Counted from the stretch's first letter, positions 49,320 to 61,549 are shown. The stretch: DNA of 64,000 nt from Diphasiastrum complanatum (GCA_029204225.1 CM055093.1:33864525-33928524), one strand, 5' to 3'. A program made the numbers and translations. The notes: generated by a model from the letters alone, not told the origin.

Positions 49320-49632
49320 GCTTTACCTTGATTCTCAAATGACAAGCGATTGTTGAAAGGTAATAGCTTGGCGCAAAGCACAACCGGCCCAACTGTAGTC
49401 CAGCTTGCCACAATCACTTGCTGACAAGATCAAATGGGTAAAATCAGCAGCATCAGCTATGGCACCGTTGCGTAGGCCAAGGAACATACGTTCGATCTTC
49501 ACCTGTTTACTCAGCAAAGCATATGTGCATTGTGATTGTGAGAGACGAGAAAGAAATGGGAACTACAGATCAAAAACGATTTGCTAGCTGCAGTAGATAG
49601 CAGTCTTCTACGTCTCGTGAATGCTTCCCTGA

Positions 49633-49641
49633 CATATATAC
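49633..49641 (-). promoter_or_regulatory. Candidate TATA box of the PQ-loop gene
   Basis: On minus the sequence reads GTATATATG, about 315 bp upstream of the ATG at 49319. This is a reasonable distance for a plant promoter with a 5' UTR of about 280 nt. No other core element supports it. Confidence 0.35.
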
Positions 49642-49649
49642 TAAGCTGC

Positions 49650-50632
49650 TAACCTCCGTGATTGATTCAGCTCAACAATATTAAATCTTAATAATGCTTC
49701 AATTATTATAGGCAGCTTATAAGAGTCTTCCTCCCTTTTGACCTCAGCTTCTCTCTAGCGAGATCTCTCACTCTCTCACCCTCTTGCTCATCTTTAGCTC
49801 CATCAATTTAACCCTCAGTAGAACCATATCTTAATATACCACGAGAATCCAGATACAAAATTGAGTCCAGATAGATGCTTTGAACCTGGTCACTATTCCA
49901 ACCTTTTAAAAAAAAACGAATGTGGGCTACCATCAAAAATTGCATGTAAATGAAGGGGACAATGGATAATTGTATAATATGATAGTATGATCCTAGATTA
50001 GTATGTGTGACTAACGAAAGATAAAGAGGGAAGGTACATAAGGGCATAATCCCAAAGTAATAGGATATTCAAGGACATCTGTCATGGTATGTACTATCTT
50101 CTCTTGATATGCTTATCATGGAGCTAGCATTTGGTGATTTAGAGATTGACATAGTAGATTAGTAGATTGGGGTTTTGGTAGCCCTTTGTAAACTTGATTA
50201 GGTTGTGCCTATTATCAGTTCACACGCAAACTTCAAGCATTGTTTCCAAAACACTAATCATAGTTATCTTATAAAGTCCATTAAGGAATTCCATGTTTAT
50301 TTTTGAACTCATTATTTTTTTTTTCCTTTTGGTACTTTTATTTCTTCATGAAAAATTTGCCACTGGGCTTTTTTTTTAATGAACTTTTCGTTTTCTCTTA
50401 AGAAATGATGATATACTCAAACAATGCTTCAAACAATCTTAAAGCCCTTCGATTGATATCATTAATTTGTACACAGTGTGTGTGTCAACGTTAATTTTTT
50501 GTTGCACCAATTATAGTTGCTTTGCACTAATATCATTTTATGTATACTGTGTACATTGTACATGAGACCTTTAGTCCCATAGTCAAAATGCAATTAATTA
50601 GAACGTTGCTTGCTCTTGTAGCTTCATAAGGT
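49650..50632. other. Upstream of the PQ-loop promoter; nothing recognised
   Basis: AT-rich with poly-T runs. No coding or transposon motif before the copia fragment at 50.63 kb. Confidence 0.5.
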
Positions 50633-51505
50633 CTTGAAGTCCATCAAATGTATGTCAAGACAACATTCCTAAACGACATGATTCAAGAAGACATCTATAT
50701 CTTCCAACCTAAAGGATTCAAAGTCAAGGGACAAGAATACAAGGTATGCAAATTGCGTAAGGCACTTTATGGCCTAAAGCAAGCTCCTCGAGCTTGGTTT
50801 GATAGAACAAATTCCTACATGGTACAATTAGGATTTTCTTCAAATGTTGCCTATTCAAATGTCTATTCAAAGCATTTTGATTCAAGAAATGTAATTATTG
50901 TACTCTATTAGTAATGATATTTAATTACTTGAAAAGACGAAATCAAACCTTTCTAAAGAGTTTGATATGTTGGATCTTGGATCAATACACTACTGGCTAG
51001 CCATTCAAATTTCTAGAAATGAATCTCAGATATCAACTTGATCCAGCAAAGGTACTTAAAAAATGTACTTCAAAAGCATAAATTATTTGATTGCAAATCC
51101 ATCGATTCACCAATGGATCCTAGAATTAAATTGACTAAAGATCTGTGTCTCAAAACCAAAGATGAAGAGTTGGATACGTCAATATTCCCATACCACTCTT
51201 TGATTGGTTCATTAATGTATGCTATGATATAAGCAAGGCTAGACTTGGCATATACTACAAGCACCCGTAGTGAATTTATGTTCAATCCAGGTATGCAACT
51301 CTGAAAAAAGTCATAAAGTATATTCAAGGTAGCAAGGACTTGGCATTATGCTATGATGGTATAGTTTTTGCACCAACAACTCTTTATGGATATATCGACT
51401 CGGATTGGGGAGGTGATCCGTATTCCATAAAATCAACTTTTGGATTTTGCTTCTTATACATTGCAGGAGGCCCACTTGGTGGAATAGCCAAAAGCAAAAA
51501 TTAGT
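50633..51505 (+). pseudogene. Copia reverse transcriptase and RNase H fragment (C3)
   Basis: RT reads LEVHQMYVKTTFLNDMIQED, IYIFQPKGFKV, KLRKALYGLKQAPRAWFDR and VIIVLY. The catalytic VDD triplet is replaced by three consecutive stops, TAG TAA TGA (50909-50917). It continues FDMLDLGSIHYWLAIQIS, YLKNVLQKHKLFDCKSIDSP and YHSLIGSLMYAMI, and ends in RNase H sequence (GDPYSIKSTFGF). The fragment ends near 51505, where integrase sequence begins. Confidence 0.87.
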
Positions 51506-52265
51506 TGATTTTGTACATAGCGACATTTGTGGCCCAATGCAGACTACTTCACCATGGGAAGCTCTCTATTTCCTATCCTTCATTGATGACTTCTCTCAAC
51601 TGCTACTTATTTTCTGAAGAACAAATTAGAAGCATTCAAGTTCTTCAAGTAGCTCAAGGCATCTGTTGAGAATCAGACCTAGAAGAAGATCAAAGCTTTA
51701 CGCACTGATGGAGGGAGAGATTTTATCTCCACAAAATTCAAGGAGTTCTACAAGGCCAACAGAAAGCATCAACAGTATACAACAAGCTACTCACCTCAGT
51801 CCAATGGTGTAGCTGAAAGGAAGAATCGGACACTCATCGAAAGTGCCAAGAGCATGCTGGACCATGCCTCTCTTCCAAAGAAATTTCGAGTAGAAGCTGT
51901 TACTATAGTTGACTATCTGCAAAACCGATCCATCACTAAGGCCCTGAATGGCAAAACACCCATGAGGTGTGGATAGGATCGAAGCCATCACTCAAGCACA
52001 TTCGAGCATTTGGATGCATTGCTTACTCTTATATCCTTACCGATCTAAGAAAGAAGCTGACGACACTAGCAAAAAGTCAATTTTCATTGGCTATTCCCCA
52101 GACCACAAGGCATACAAGCTCTACAATTTTGACACTCAGAAAACTTTCATGAGCAGAGATGTCATTTTTGTGGAAGACAAATTTATTAACCACAACGGGA
52201 AAGCTCCATCGACTTCCAATCCCAGAGTCGACAACTTTGAACTTAGGAATGATCACAAGCTCTGA
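51506..52265 (+). pseudogene. Copia integrase fragment placed after RNase H (C3)
   Basis: Begins VDFVHSDICGPMQTTSPWEA with the first catalytic Asp, then LSFIDDFSQ. After frame changes come SPMV-stop-LKGRI (the NGVAERKNR region) and, at 51969-52265, the C-terminal part (KKSIFIGYSPDHKAYKLYNF, TFMSRDVIFVEDKF). In copia elements integrase precedes RT, so this is a permuted arrangement. Stops are frequent. Confidence 0.85.
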
Positions 52266-53192
<927 letters not shown>

Positions 53193-53460
53193 TGTCGCCT
53201 GTGTAATATCTCGTGTAAATCTGCAGTGTCGCATGTGTAATATCTCGTGTAAAACTGTAGTGTCGGGTTTTTTGCCTGTGTAGAAACCCGAGTAGAACTA
53301 TAGTGTCGCCTGTCAGAAACTGCATGTAAAAATGCAATGTCGCATTTTGCCGTAATTGTCGCTTGTTAGAAACTGCATGTAAAAATGCAGTGTTGCATTT
53401 TTTCACATAGTGTCACTTTTCTGGAAGTGCCTAAATGGCCCAAAAACAACTTCCATAAGT
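53193..53460. repeat. Tandem array of GTGTCGCCTGTGTAATATCT-like units
   Basis: Adjacent units of about 34-46 bp start with GTGTCG and carry either TGTGTAATATCTCGTGTAAA or AGAAACTGCATGTAAAAATG (53194, 53228, 53262, 53304 and 53345 onward). It lies on the 3' side of minus-strand copia fragment C4 and could be LTR subrepeats or a DNA-transposon subterminal region. Confidence 0.65.
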
Positions 53461-53529
53461 GTCGCTAAACACTTAGTTGCTCATGAAGGTAAAAAGAAAC
53501 AACAATGTCAGGTGTTGGGTTTTTCGCTT

Positions 53530-54153
53530 GTGAAAAAACCTGAGTAAAAATACAGATTGTAAAAATATTAGCCAACATATTGTCTGTAGGACAATAACTT
53601 AGTACAACATCTTTATTCTGAACTTTCTCTCTAAGAAAATGGAATTGAATTTTTATATGCTTTGTTTTATTATGAGTTCGTGGGCTCAGAGATAGAGCTA
53701 TGCAGCTCTGATTGTCGCACTGGCGTATTGTTGGACCGATCTGTAGGAATTGCAGATCCTCTAGCAGCCTTCTTAGCCAAATTATCTCCTTCACTACTGA
53801 TGTAGCTGCAACATATTCGGATTCTGTAGAGGACAACGAAATGCATGCAGCTTACTAGGTCCAGCTTCTTCCTCAGATCAGATGGTACTTGTGCATAGCA
53901 GAGACATACGAAAACATGTAGGCATTTCAAACTTGGTTTGTAGCTGTAGTAGGCTTCAAATGGTGTCTTGGAATCAACTGTTTTAGTGCTAGAGTAATTT
54001 TGCAGATAGCAGGCCATAGAGATCGCTTCTGCCAAAAAGGTTTGAGGCAAATGCATGTTGACTGTCATAGATTGTGCAGCTTCCAACAGTGTGTGGTTCT
54101 TCTGTTCAGCTACTCCGTTTTGTTGTGGAGTGTAGCTCGTAGTAAACTGATGG
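53530..54153 (-). pseudogene. Copia integrase fused to RNase H, RT deleted (C4)
   Basis: On minus: FTTSYTPQQNGVAEQKNHTL (catalytic Glu), MEAAQSMTVNMHLPQTFLAE, KCLHVFVCLCYAQVPSDLRK and KLD. Within about 20 bp another frame gives LSSTESEYVAATSVVKEIIW, LRRLLEDL, CDNQSCIALSL and TKHIKIQFHFLREKV, which is the RNase H C-terminus. The whole RT between them is missing. At 54153 the sequence changes to a + strand gypsy fragment. Confidence 0.85.
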
Positions 54154-54480
54154 TGCGTCAGGCTCGCGGGTCAGAACTCATTCAAGAGTTTGAATTTGAC
54201 ATTAAGTACTATCAAGGTACGTCGAATGGTGTTGTTGATGCTTTGAGCCAAATTGGAGAAGTTAATCAATTATGCTTTGCTGAGTTTCAATCTGAGTTGT
54301 ATCTTTCTCTGCGAGATCTTTGTCAGACCGATGCATTTTTCGGTCGTATTTGGCAAGAAGTCCTGGCAAGAAGCTCTATTTGGAGAGATAATCTTGGAAA
54401 GCAGGATTCCAAGAAATCTCACGAAGGTTCTCAAGGTTCTAGCGTCGCAGTAGCCCTCCCGCCTGTCAACAAGGGTTAGA
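54154..54480 (+). pseudogene. Gypsy RNase H C-terminus fragment
   Basis: Encodes RQARGSELIQEFEFDIKYYQ, SNGVVDALSQIGEVNQLCFA and ELYLSLRDLCQTDAFFGRIW. It aligns with G2 at 58.94-59.13 kb (ARWADLMQEFDHEIQYIKGS, VADALSRIGELNELSF, DLYLSLREKCESDSHFGPIW). The family's R-x-ARW reads RQARG here. It is open to 54480 but lacks all other domains. Confidence 0.85.
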
Positions 54481-56088
54481 ACACTGGATAGGTGCCTAAC
54501 TATGCATAGACGCTACTTTTAGATAGTTCTCTACTTTTTCCCTAACACTAGCACCACTAACACTACTCACCCTTAACTCTACTCCACTAAAGCTGCATTC
54601 ATCATGATTTTGGTGAAAGAGAAGAGAGAGAGAGAGAAATAGAGGAAGAGAGAAAGGGAGTGAGGGTGGAGGTTAGCTCGAATGCTCCTTATGCTTGCTA
54701 ATGGAGAAACATTCACTATCACAACCAAAGACATGTAAACTAGAAGCAATAGAAAGCACAATAAAAAAGCATTAGCAAGTAGTGAATAGCAAATGAGGAT
54801 GCTTCTCTCCAAAGGTTGGTAGAGTTTCCTCCTTCTCAATAAGCATGGAAAATAGAGTACAAATGGTGCCTTTTTATAAATGGGGAAGGCCCTTATGGCA
54901 TTGTGAAGGGGATGCATTGGATTTTTCTATAAGAAGGAGCCAACTCCTTGTACTTTTGTATGTTAGTACTTTTGAATGTTTAGTATTTTTAGGAGTTGGT
55001 ACATTTGGAAGTTGATGATTTTTTAAAGATAGTAGTTTTGGATCCATTGTTGAGAGTTGCTTATTTGGACAGGTAGTTCTATTATGTGGTTAGTGTATTT
55101 GCCTTATGTTGTTCCCATGCTAGTTGGTTGTTTGAGAGAGTTAGTGTTTAATCATGTGTGGGAGGAAGCTTGAGGGTTGAGTATGTAGTGATTGATGAGT
55201 GCTTGGAGAGGTTAGTTGCTCATTGGTGATTGCTTGAGAGTTGCTTAGTTACTTACCTGCATGTTTGTTTGTTTGAGAGTGTCCTATTGTTGAGTGGGGG
55301 ATACTTCCATATGGAGTAGGTTGTGTTTGAGAGTGATTTTTATGGAGTTTGGTATGGAATTCTCATGCTTAGTTTCATTTGATGCGTGCTCATGATAAGT
55401 TGAGACCTTTTAGCTTGTGTGTGCTGGTGATTTTCATGTAGATATAGTTTTGGATCACGAGCTGAGAGTTCCCATCAATCAAAGTATCATGCTTTATGTC
55501 GTTCCATTCTCGAAAGATTGCACACGAGAGAGCTCATTGTAGAATTGTTGCATTATAAGATTGTTGGTAGCCATGATTGCATTTGTTGATTACTTGAAGG
55601 TTGGAGTGTTTGATTTGTTTGGAGAGCAAATCAATTAGGAAAAATAGTAGTGAGAGTGCATTGAAGAGCAGGTAAACATGATAAAGCAGCGGCACCTGCA
55701 TGCGTTTCATGAAATCTTTGTAAGTTTTTAAGTTAAATCGAAATGGGATACAAAATCGTGTTATGCATAGTGAAGGGACTTGTAAGCAATTTTTGCAATA
55801 GAATACATGCAATGCCAGTGCTTTGGTGTACAATCTTTTCGTAAGCATGTTATGTTGGATTTAGACTAGCATTGAGTCACGTCACCATACGATGGAAGTT
55901 AGTGGTTGGTCATAAAAAGTTGTTGTTGCTTAATTGTTTTGATATTGATTTTGCGAAAGTTTGCTCAAACGAGTGAAAGACCTTGCTGAATGATATCAGC
56001 CAGTTATGAAGGTTTTGAACGTTTCACTTATTGGTTGATGATTAGATCTCGACTAATTTAAGCAAATTTTGCATGTCAGGAAGTCAAT
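54481..56088. other. Upstream flank or LTR region of chromovirus G2
   Basis: No coding motif. GAGTGTTTGAGAGT-type words recur between 55130 and 55350. It should contain G2's 5' LTR and primer site, but I cannot delimit either. The open frames at 54579-54917 and 55534-55848 are not recognised. Confidence 0.45.
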
Positions 56089-56976
56089 ATGGCAGACGAT
56101 TATGCAAATGCAGCTCTCGATGGTCAGGTGCCAATCCCTACCTATCTACAAATTTGCCAGTCATTAAGCCAAGCGCTTAATGAGATAAACAACGTGAACA
56201 CTTTACGTGATTAGCAAATGGAAGTACTGTTAATTCAAGCGAGAGCTTTGTCTACTCCGAATTTGGGCTTTCAGCCTAAACCATTTTCGGGGGAGAAGAA
56301 AGAGAAGAGGCCTGAAATTGTGGATGACTGGTTAACCAAGTGGACCGGTTATTTTAATCTACACGGAATTCTTGAGGAGAAAAAGATAGAGAGTGTTATT
56401 CTGTTCTTTTGTGGTAAAACTTCGTCGTGGTGGCATGATTTGCAACCTAAACCTACCACAAGGGATGATTTTATGGAGGTGTTTAGAAAGTCGTTTGTGG
56501 TTGTGGACGACTCAGATTTTTATCAAAGATGTGTGATTTGCAGGATGGGTACTCGGAGTTTGGACTCATACCTACAAGATTTTATGGATTTGTGGAATAA
56601 AGTCCCCTCATTCGATGCAAAACTGGCATTGTGGTAGTTTATCCTAAGTTTGCCTGCAGATTATCAGAATGAGTGTAAGCGTAACGTGCTTCAAACCTTT
56701 GATGATGTAGTTCGTGTCACGAAAGCGTACGACTCCACGGTGGTGGCATCTAGGAAGCAGTTACAGGCTAATCCATCTGGATCATCCGGACCCAGCCAGA
56801 GAAAAGAGAAGAAAAGAGTATGTGTAAATAAGAATAAAAAATATTTCGACGAACTGGATCAAGCTGCATCTGAATTTAGACAAAAGAAAAAGTTGTCCCG
56901 GAAAAAGGCTAGAAGGACCAATGTTTGTTTCCATTGTGGTCAGCCTGGACACGTTATGAAATGCTGCCCAAAATGA
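56089..56976 (+). pseudogene. Gag of chromovirus G2
   Basis: Start ATG at 56089 (MADDYANAALDGQVPIPTYL). Core motifs are FSGEKKEKRPEIVDDWLTKW, FFCGKTSSWWHDLQPKP, FMEVFRKSFVVVDDSDFYQR and LDSYLQDFMDLWNKVPSF. A basic region and a CCHC zinc knuckle (CFHCGQPGHVMKCC) follow at about 56928-56967. In-frame stops at 56212 and 56635 interrupt it, and a TGA at 56974 separates it from PR in the same frame. Confidence 0.88.
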
Positions 56977-56994
56977 AAGAAAGGCGCAACTCAA

Positions 56995-57432
56995 GTGATT
57001 GAGATGCTAGGTAAAGAGAATCTTAAGCTGGAAATAAATAAAATTAATTGTGAGTGTGACTGTTCTTTCAGTACTACTTCATTCTTGCCAAATGAATTAT
57101 TCTGTTTGAAAGGCACTGTTAATGGACATGAAGTTAGTATTTTAGTGGATAGTGGATCTACTCATAATTTCATTAGCTCTGGTCTTGTGCAGAGACTCGG
57201 ACTCAAAACTGAAGCCAGTAACCATAGATATAATGTATATCTAGCCTCAGGAGTGGAATTGGAGACGTGGGATGTGAAAGTTCCAAGACTACCTGTTTGG
57301 ATCCAAGACTATAGAGAGTTAATTGATTTCCATGTTTTAGATTTAGCACATACGGATATTATTCTAGGATTCGAGTGGTTATTTAATAAGCATCTTGAAA
57401 TAGATTTTGAGAAGCATGTTCTCTCTTTTTAG
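56995..57432 (+). pseudogene. Aspartic protease of G2
   Basis: Retropepsin domain with SILVDSGSTHNFISSGLVQR (catalytic DSG) and TDIILGFEWL as the C-terminal signature. It is in frame with gag upstream and with the RT leader downstream; a TAG at 57430 ends the open stretch. Confidence 0.9.
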
Positions 57433-57453
57433 GAGGGTAAAGAAATAGTTACA

Positions 57454-59060
57454 TTGTTTGGAGACAATTTTGTACATCCATCTGGGATGAGTTCATTTGC
57501 TAATGTAATGGAGATTTTTGATTCACAGTATGAAGCTTATTCTTTATTTGCTAAGCCAATTTTGGATTTATTTGAAATGTATCTAAGTAGGTGTGAATTG
57601 TCAAAAATTCTTAACTCGGTAGACTTAGATCAAGAGCAAATTGAGAAGAATAAGTTACTGTCTGAATTCAAAGATGTTTTTCCAAAAGAATTACCTCATG
57701 GATTACCGCCGTCTAGATCGGTAGACCATAAGATTGAGTTAATTCCAGGTAGTCACCCTATCTCTAGACAACCTTATAGGTTTCTTAGAAAGAAAAGGTA
57801 GAGATTACTAAGAAAATTGAAAATTACTTGAAGATGGGTCATATTCAGCCAAGTAAGTCGCCTTGGGGTGCTCCTGTTCTTCTGAAGCGAAGAAAAATGG
57901 AGGCTTCAGGATGTGTGTGGACTACAAAGCATTAAATAAAGTAACTATAAAAAATAAATATCCTTTGCCTTGTATGGATGATCTGGTAGATCGATTAGGT
58001 GGAGCTAAATACTTCACAAAGATAGACCTTAGAACCAGATATCATCAGATTAGGATTCATCCGGGTGACGTGCAGAAGACTGGTTTTTGGACGAGATTCG
58101 GTCACTATGAATTTCTCGTGCTTCCTTTTGGGTTAACAAATGCACCAGCTACATTCCAACAGATAATTAACGACCTTTTCCATCCATATCTAGGGAAGTT
58201 TGTGGTTGTATTCTTAGATGATATTCTCATCTACAGTAGAACACTTAAGGAGCATTTGAGTCATCTTAAGACTGTCTTAGATATTCTCAGACGAGAGAAA
58301 CTCTGCACTAAGAAATCTAAATGTGAGTTCTTTAAGCATGAGTTGTTGTACCTCGGTCATAAGATCACCCGTAGTGGGTTGGAGATTGACGAGAGTAAGG
58401 TCAAGACAATGCTTGATTGGTCGATACCGAAGACGACTAGATAAGTTAAATCTTTTCTCGGTTTTACAGTTTTCTTTTGTAAGTCAATTGAGGATTATGC
58501 TAAAGTGGCAGCGCCCTTAAATAATTTGACTGAAGGCAGAGTTAATAAAAAGAAAAAGAGAGGTCAACCTAGCGAGCCTATTGAGTGGAATGGTGAATTG
58601 AACCAATGCTTTGAGAAACTCAAGCAAATGGTTGCTTCAGCTCATGTTTTACAGATCGCGAATCCTGATATACCTTACGTCGTGCAAACTGACGCAAGCG
58701 ATTCGGCGATAGGGGCAGTTCTTCTACAAGAGAATAGGCCGATAGCACTTGAAAGTAAGAAACTCATGGGGCCATCATCGGGCCTCAGTTGCGATATACA
58801 GCTCAGAAGAAAGAGTTATTTTTTGTCATACATGCACTTAAAACCTGGAGGCATTATCTTTATGGTAGTCAGTTTATAGTGTATAGAGATCACCAACCTC
58901 TGAAATACTTTTGTAATCAGAACGATCTAAGGGGTCGTAAAGCTCGCTGGGCTGATCTTATGCAAGAATTTGATCATGAGATCCAATATATCAAGGGCAG
59001 CTCTAACCAAGTTGCGGATGCACTTAGTCGGATTGGTGAATTGAATGAACTTTCTTTCAC
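57454..59060 (+). pseudogene. Reverse transcriptase and RNase H of G2
   Basis: RT: LPPSRSVDHKIELIPGSHPI, then after a one-base shift in an A run near 57790 and another near 57880, GGFRMCVDYKALNKVTIKNK, IRIHPGDVQKTGFWTRFGHY, LPFGLTNAPATFQQ and VVFLDDILIYS (both Asp kept). A TAA at 58442 replaces Gln in the TTRQVKSFLGF motif. RNase H: VVQTDASDSAIGAVLLQE, a shift near 58780, QKKELFFVIHALKTWRHYL, VYRDHQPLKYF and VADALSRIGELNE, with the D-E-D-D residues present. Confidence 0.9.
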
Positions 59061-60605
59061 CCAGATTTCCACTGATCTATATCTTTCATTGAGAGAAAAA
59101 TGTGAATCAGATTCTCATTTTGGTCCCATCTGGAAGATGGTGGAGACAAGAAAAAATGAGAATGGAATAGAGATTTACTCACGGGGGTCTCAAGTTCCTA
59201 GGAAAGATAAGAAGATAGCGGAACAGTTCTCTATCCGAGGTGGGTTACTATTTCGGAATGGGAAAATTTGTGTACCCGCAGATGATGAGTTAAAGAAGAA
59301 GATTCTTTATGAGTGTCATGGCGTTCCCTATGCAGGTCATCCATGTATACACAGGACTTTGGACTTGGTCAGAAGAGAGTTTCATTGGCCGAAACTCAAG
59401 CCATTTGTTGAGACTTATGTGGTTAAGTGTAGACCTTGCCAGTTAGCCAAAGCTGAATGCTTAAAGACTGGAGGGTTGCTACTTCCCCTAGATATTCCTC
59501 AGAAATGATGGAAAAGTATATCTATGGATTTTGTAGTTGAACTTCCAAGGACCCAACGCCAAAATGATTCTATTTGGGTTGTGGTGGACAGGTTGACAAA
59601 GTTAGCTACTTTTATACCAGTCAAGTCAACTGCTAAGGCTTCGAATTTAGCCCAGATCTTTATGGAAAGATTATTTAGGCCTTATAGACTGCCAAGTGAT
59701 ATAGTTAGTGATAGAGATCCTAAGTTTATAGGTCACTTTTGGTCAGCTGTATTCCATAAGCTTGAAACCTCACTTAGTTTTAGTTCTTCTGATCATCCTG
59801 AATCAGATGGCCAGATTGAGAGAACTAATCAAACTATGGAGGACATGTTGAGAACTTATGTGTCTCATAGGCAATGGCAGTGGGAAGATTATATTCCTTT
59901 GATTGAGTTTGCTTATAACAGTAGGAAACATTTTGCTACTAGTTATAGGCCGTTTATGTTGATGTATGGTTTTCAATCTAGATCTCCAGTAAATGTGGAG
60001 ACAAAGTCCGTTAAGATCCAGAAAGTTGTAGATTTCTTGCATGATATGCGTGAAATGTTGCAAGTGGCCCATGAATGTATCCGAAGTGCTCAGGATAGAG
60101 CTAAGCACTATGCCAATCTTAAGAGGTCTCCTAGAGATTTTAAAGTTGATGACTGGGTATATCTTAGAATACCTAAGGATTCTAAGACTATGAGTATTGG
60201 GAAGCATTACAAATTGTCTACGAGATATTGTGGACCGTTTCAGATTATAAAGAAAATTGGTTCTTTAGCTTACAAATTAGATCTTCAGAACAAGACTACA
60301 GCTCACCCCGTGTTTCATGTAAGCCGGTTGAAATTAAGTTTGCATAAAGGTGAAGTAGTTGGTTCAGAGGAAGATCTTACCCATTTGGAGACTCATCGCT
60401 TAGTGTTCCTTTGGGACCTGAAAAGGTACTCAAAACCATAGTTAAACAATTCAGGAATCGTTGTATCTCTGAGTGCTTGATCAGGTGGAAAGGATGGACT
60501 GAGGATGATTCATGGGAAAGGGTCGTGTGGAGTCTCATGATATCACATTATCCAAGTTTTGTCATATATTGTAAAAAAATTTCAGTTTCTATATATGTGC
60601 TATAG
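59061..60605 (+). pseudogene. Integrase and chromodomain of G2
   Basis: The HHCC finger spans HGVPYAGHPCIHRTLDLVRR to YVVKCRPCQLAKAE. A TGA at 59506-59508 breaks the frame before the core. The core keeps MDFVVELPRTQ (Asp), VSDRDPKFIGHFWS (Asp) and HPESDGQIERTNQ (Glu). YKLSTRYCGPFQIIKKIGS and HPVFHVSRLKLSLHKG form the GPY/F module. In the next frame (60400-60520) PEKVLKTIVKQFRNRCISEC and LIRWKGWTEDDSWE form a chromodomain-like tail. This domain targets insertion to heterochromatin in chromoviruses. Confidence 0.9.
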
Positions 60606-61549
60606 TGCCTAGATTCATGTAAAGGCCTAATTGCACCTTGTAAATTCATATTTAGAACAGAAGTTGTGACGTTCTATAAGAGACGCAGTAGCAGTTCGGA
60701 ACCCACATTTTGACGATTCGTAAACGACGTTGAGGCTGAAAAACATTCCTATAAGGACAACACTATGTGCTATTGTACTGACACATTTCTACGCAGAGCT
60801 GAGTATCAATAGAGAGTGAAGAGCAAGTTTCTATAGCTTGAGCATTCTTTCTCTCTGCTATCTTCCACAGAATTACTTCTTATCATTTGTGCGAATACAC
60901 TCTGTATGATCTATGATTGATTGTGATACTGTTCTGTTTGCGTCACACACATTTCTCACGTCTTACTGAATTTCGGTTACTCTAACATGGATTTTCAGCG
61001 ACACCAGCAAATAACAATTCTGACTAATGGGTGCAGGGAATTAGTCGAAGCTGTTAAGCATAACTTTTAGCAGAAATTCCTTCAATTCTGAATGAGCTAT
61101 GTGTTCAGATAATGAGATTGTTTGATGTTTTGTTTTGTTTGCTTCCTACAATAAGAACTAATACTCCGTGTTTGATTAAGAAGAATCTTTAGCCAATGTA
61201 ATTCTGCTTGATAAATTTATTTGCTAGTTGTTGTTTGTTCTAACTGTTTACCTGATGTCTGAAGAGCCTGAAAGATAAAGTAATATTTACAATTGTAGAC
61301 CTTGACCAAATAGTTTCACCATTGGTGTTCCTGGATGCCAATTTACCAAAATATCTTTGGATAACCAGTTATGTCACTATAGTATTCATTGTGAATTTTA
61401 TATATTCTAGTCCGTTTACGATGCATCATACATACAATTACCATGCAGAAGATGAGATTATTCTCTCTCTTGGGGAACGATCAAACCTTTTATACTACGT
61501 AATTCATCAATTTTGTGAAAATCTATAACGACTAGGCCACCACATAATT
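60606..61549 (+). other. 3' flank of G2 and presumed 5' LTR of G4
   Basis: The right end (CACATAA before the primer site at 61550) should be the LTR end of G4. The left end of that LTR is not located. The 60660-61000 part has short GC-richer sequence but no recognised motif. Confidence 0.45.

Larger units (their letters stand above)
56089..60605 (+). mobile_element. Ty3/gypsy chromovirus G2, gag-PR-RT-RNase H-INT-chromodomain
   Basis: All domains are present in canonical order on +. The gag-PR part (56089-57801) is one continuous reading frame broken only by in-frame stops (TAG 56212, TAG 56635, TGA 56974, TAG 57430), without a frameshift. Frameshifts follow near 57790, 57880 and 58780, with further stops. 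Catalytic residues of PR, RT, RNase H and INT are all kept. LTRs are not identified on either side. It lies about 6.5 kb upstream of the PQ-loop promoter. Confidence 0.9.

Noticed and set aside
53193-53460. Direct repeats considered as a CRISPR-like array.
   Set aside because: Units are contiguous without unique spacers, and the context is plant nuclear DNA; it is a minisatellite or subterminal array.
54579-54917. 112-codon minus-strand frame rich in Leu and Ser.
   Set aside because: No family motif; low-complexity composition driven by GAGA-type sequence; likely LTR or flank DNA.
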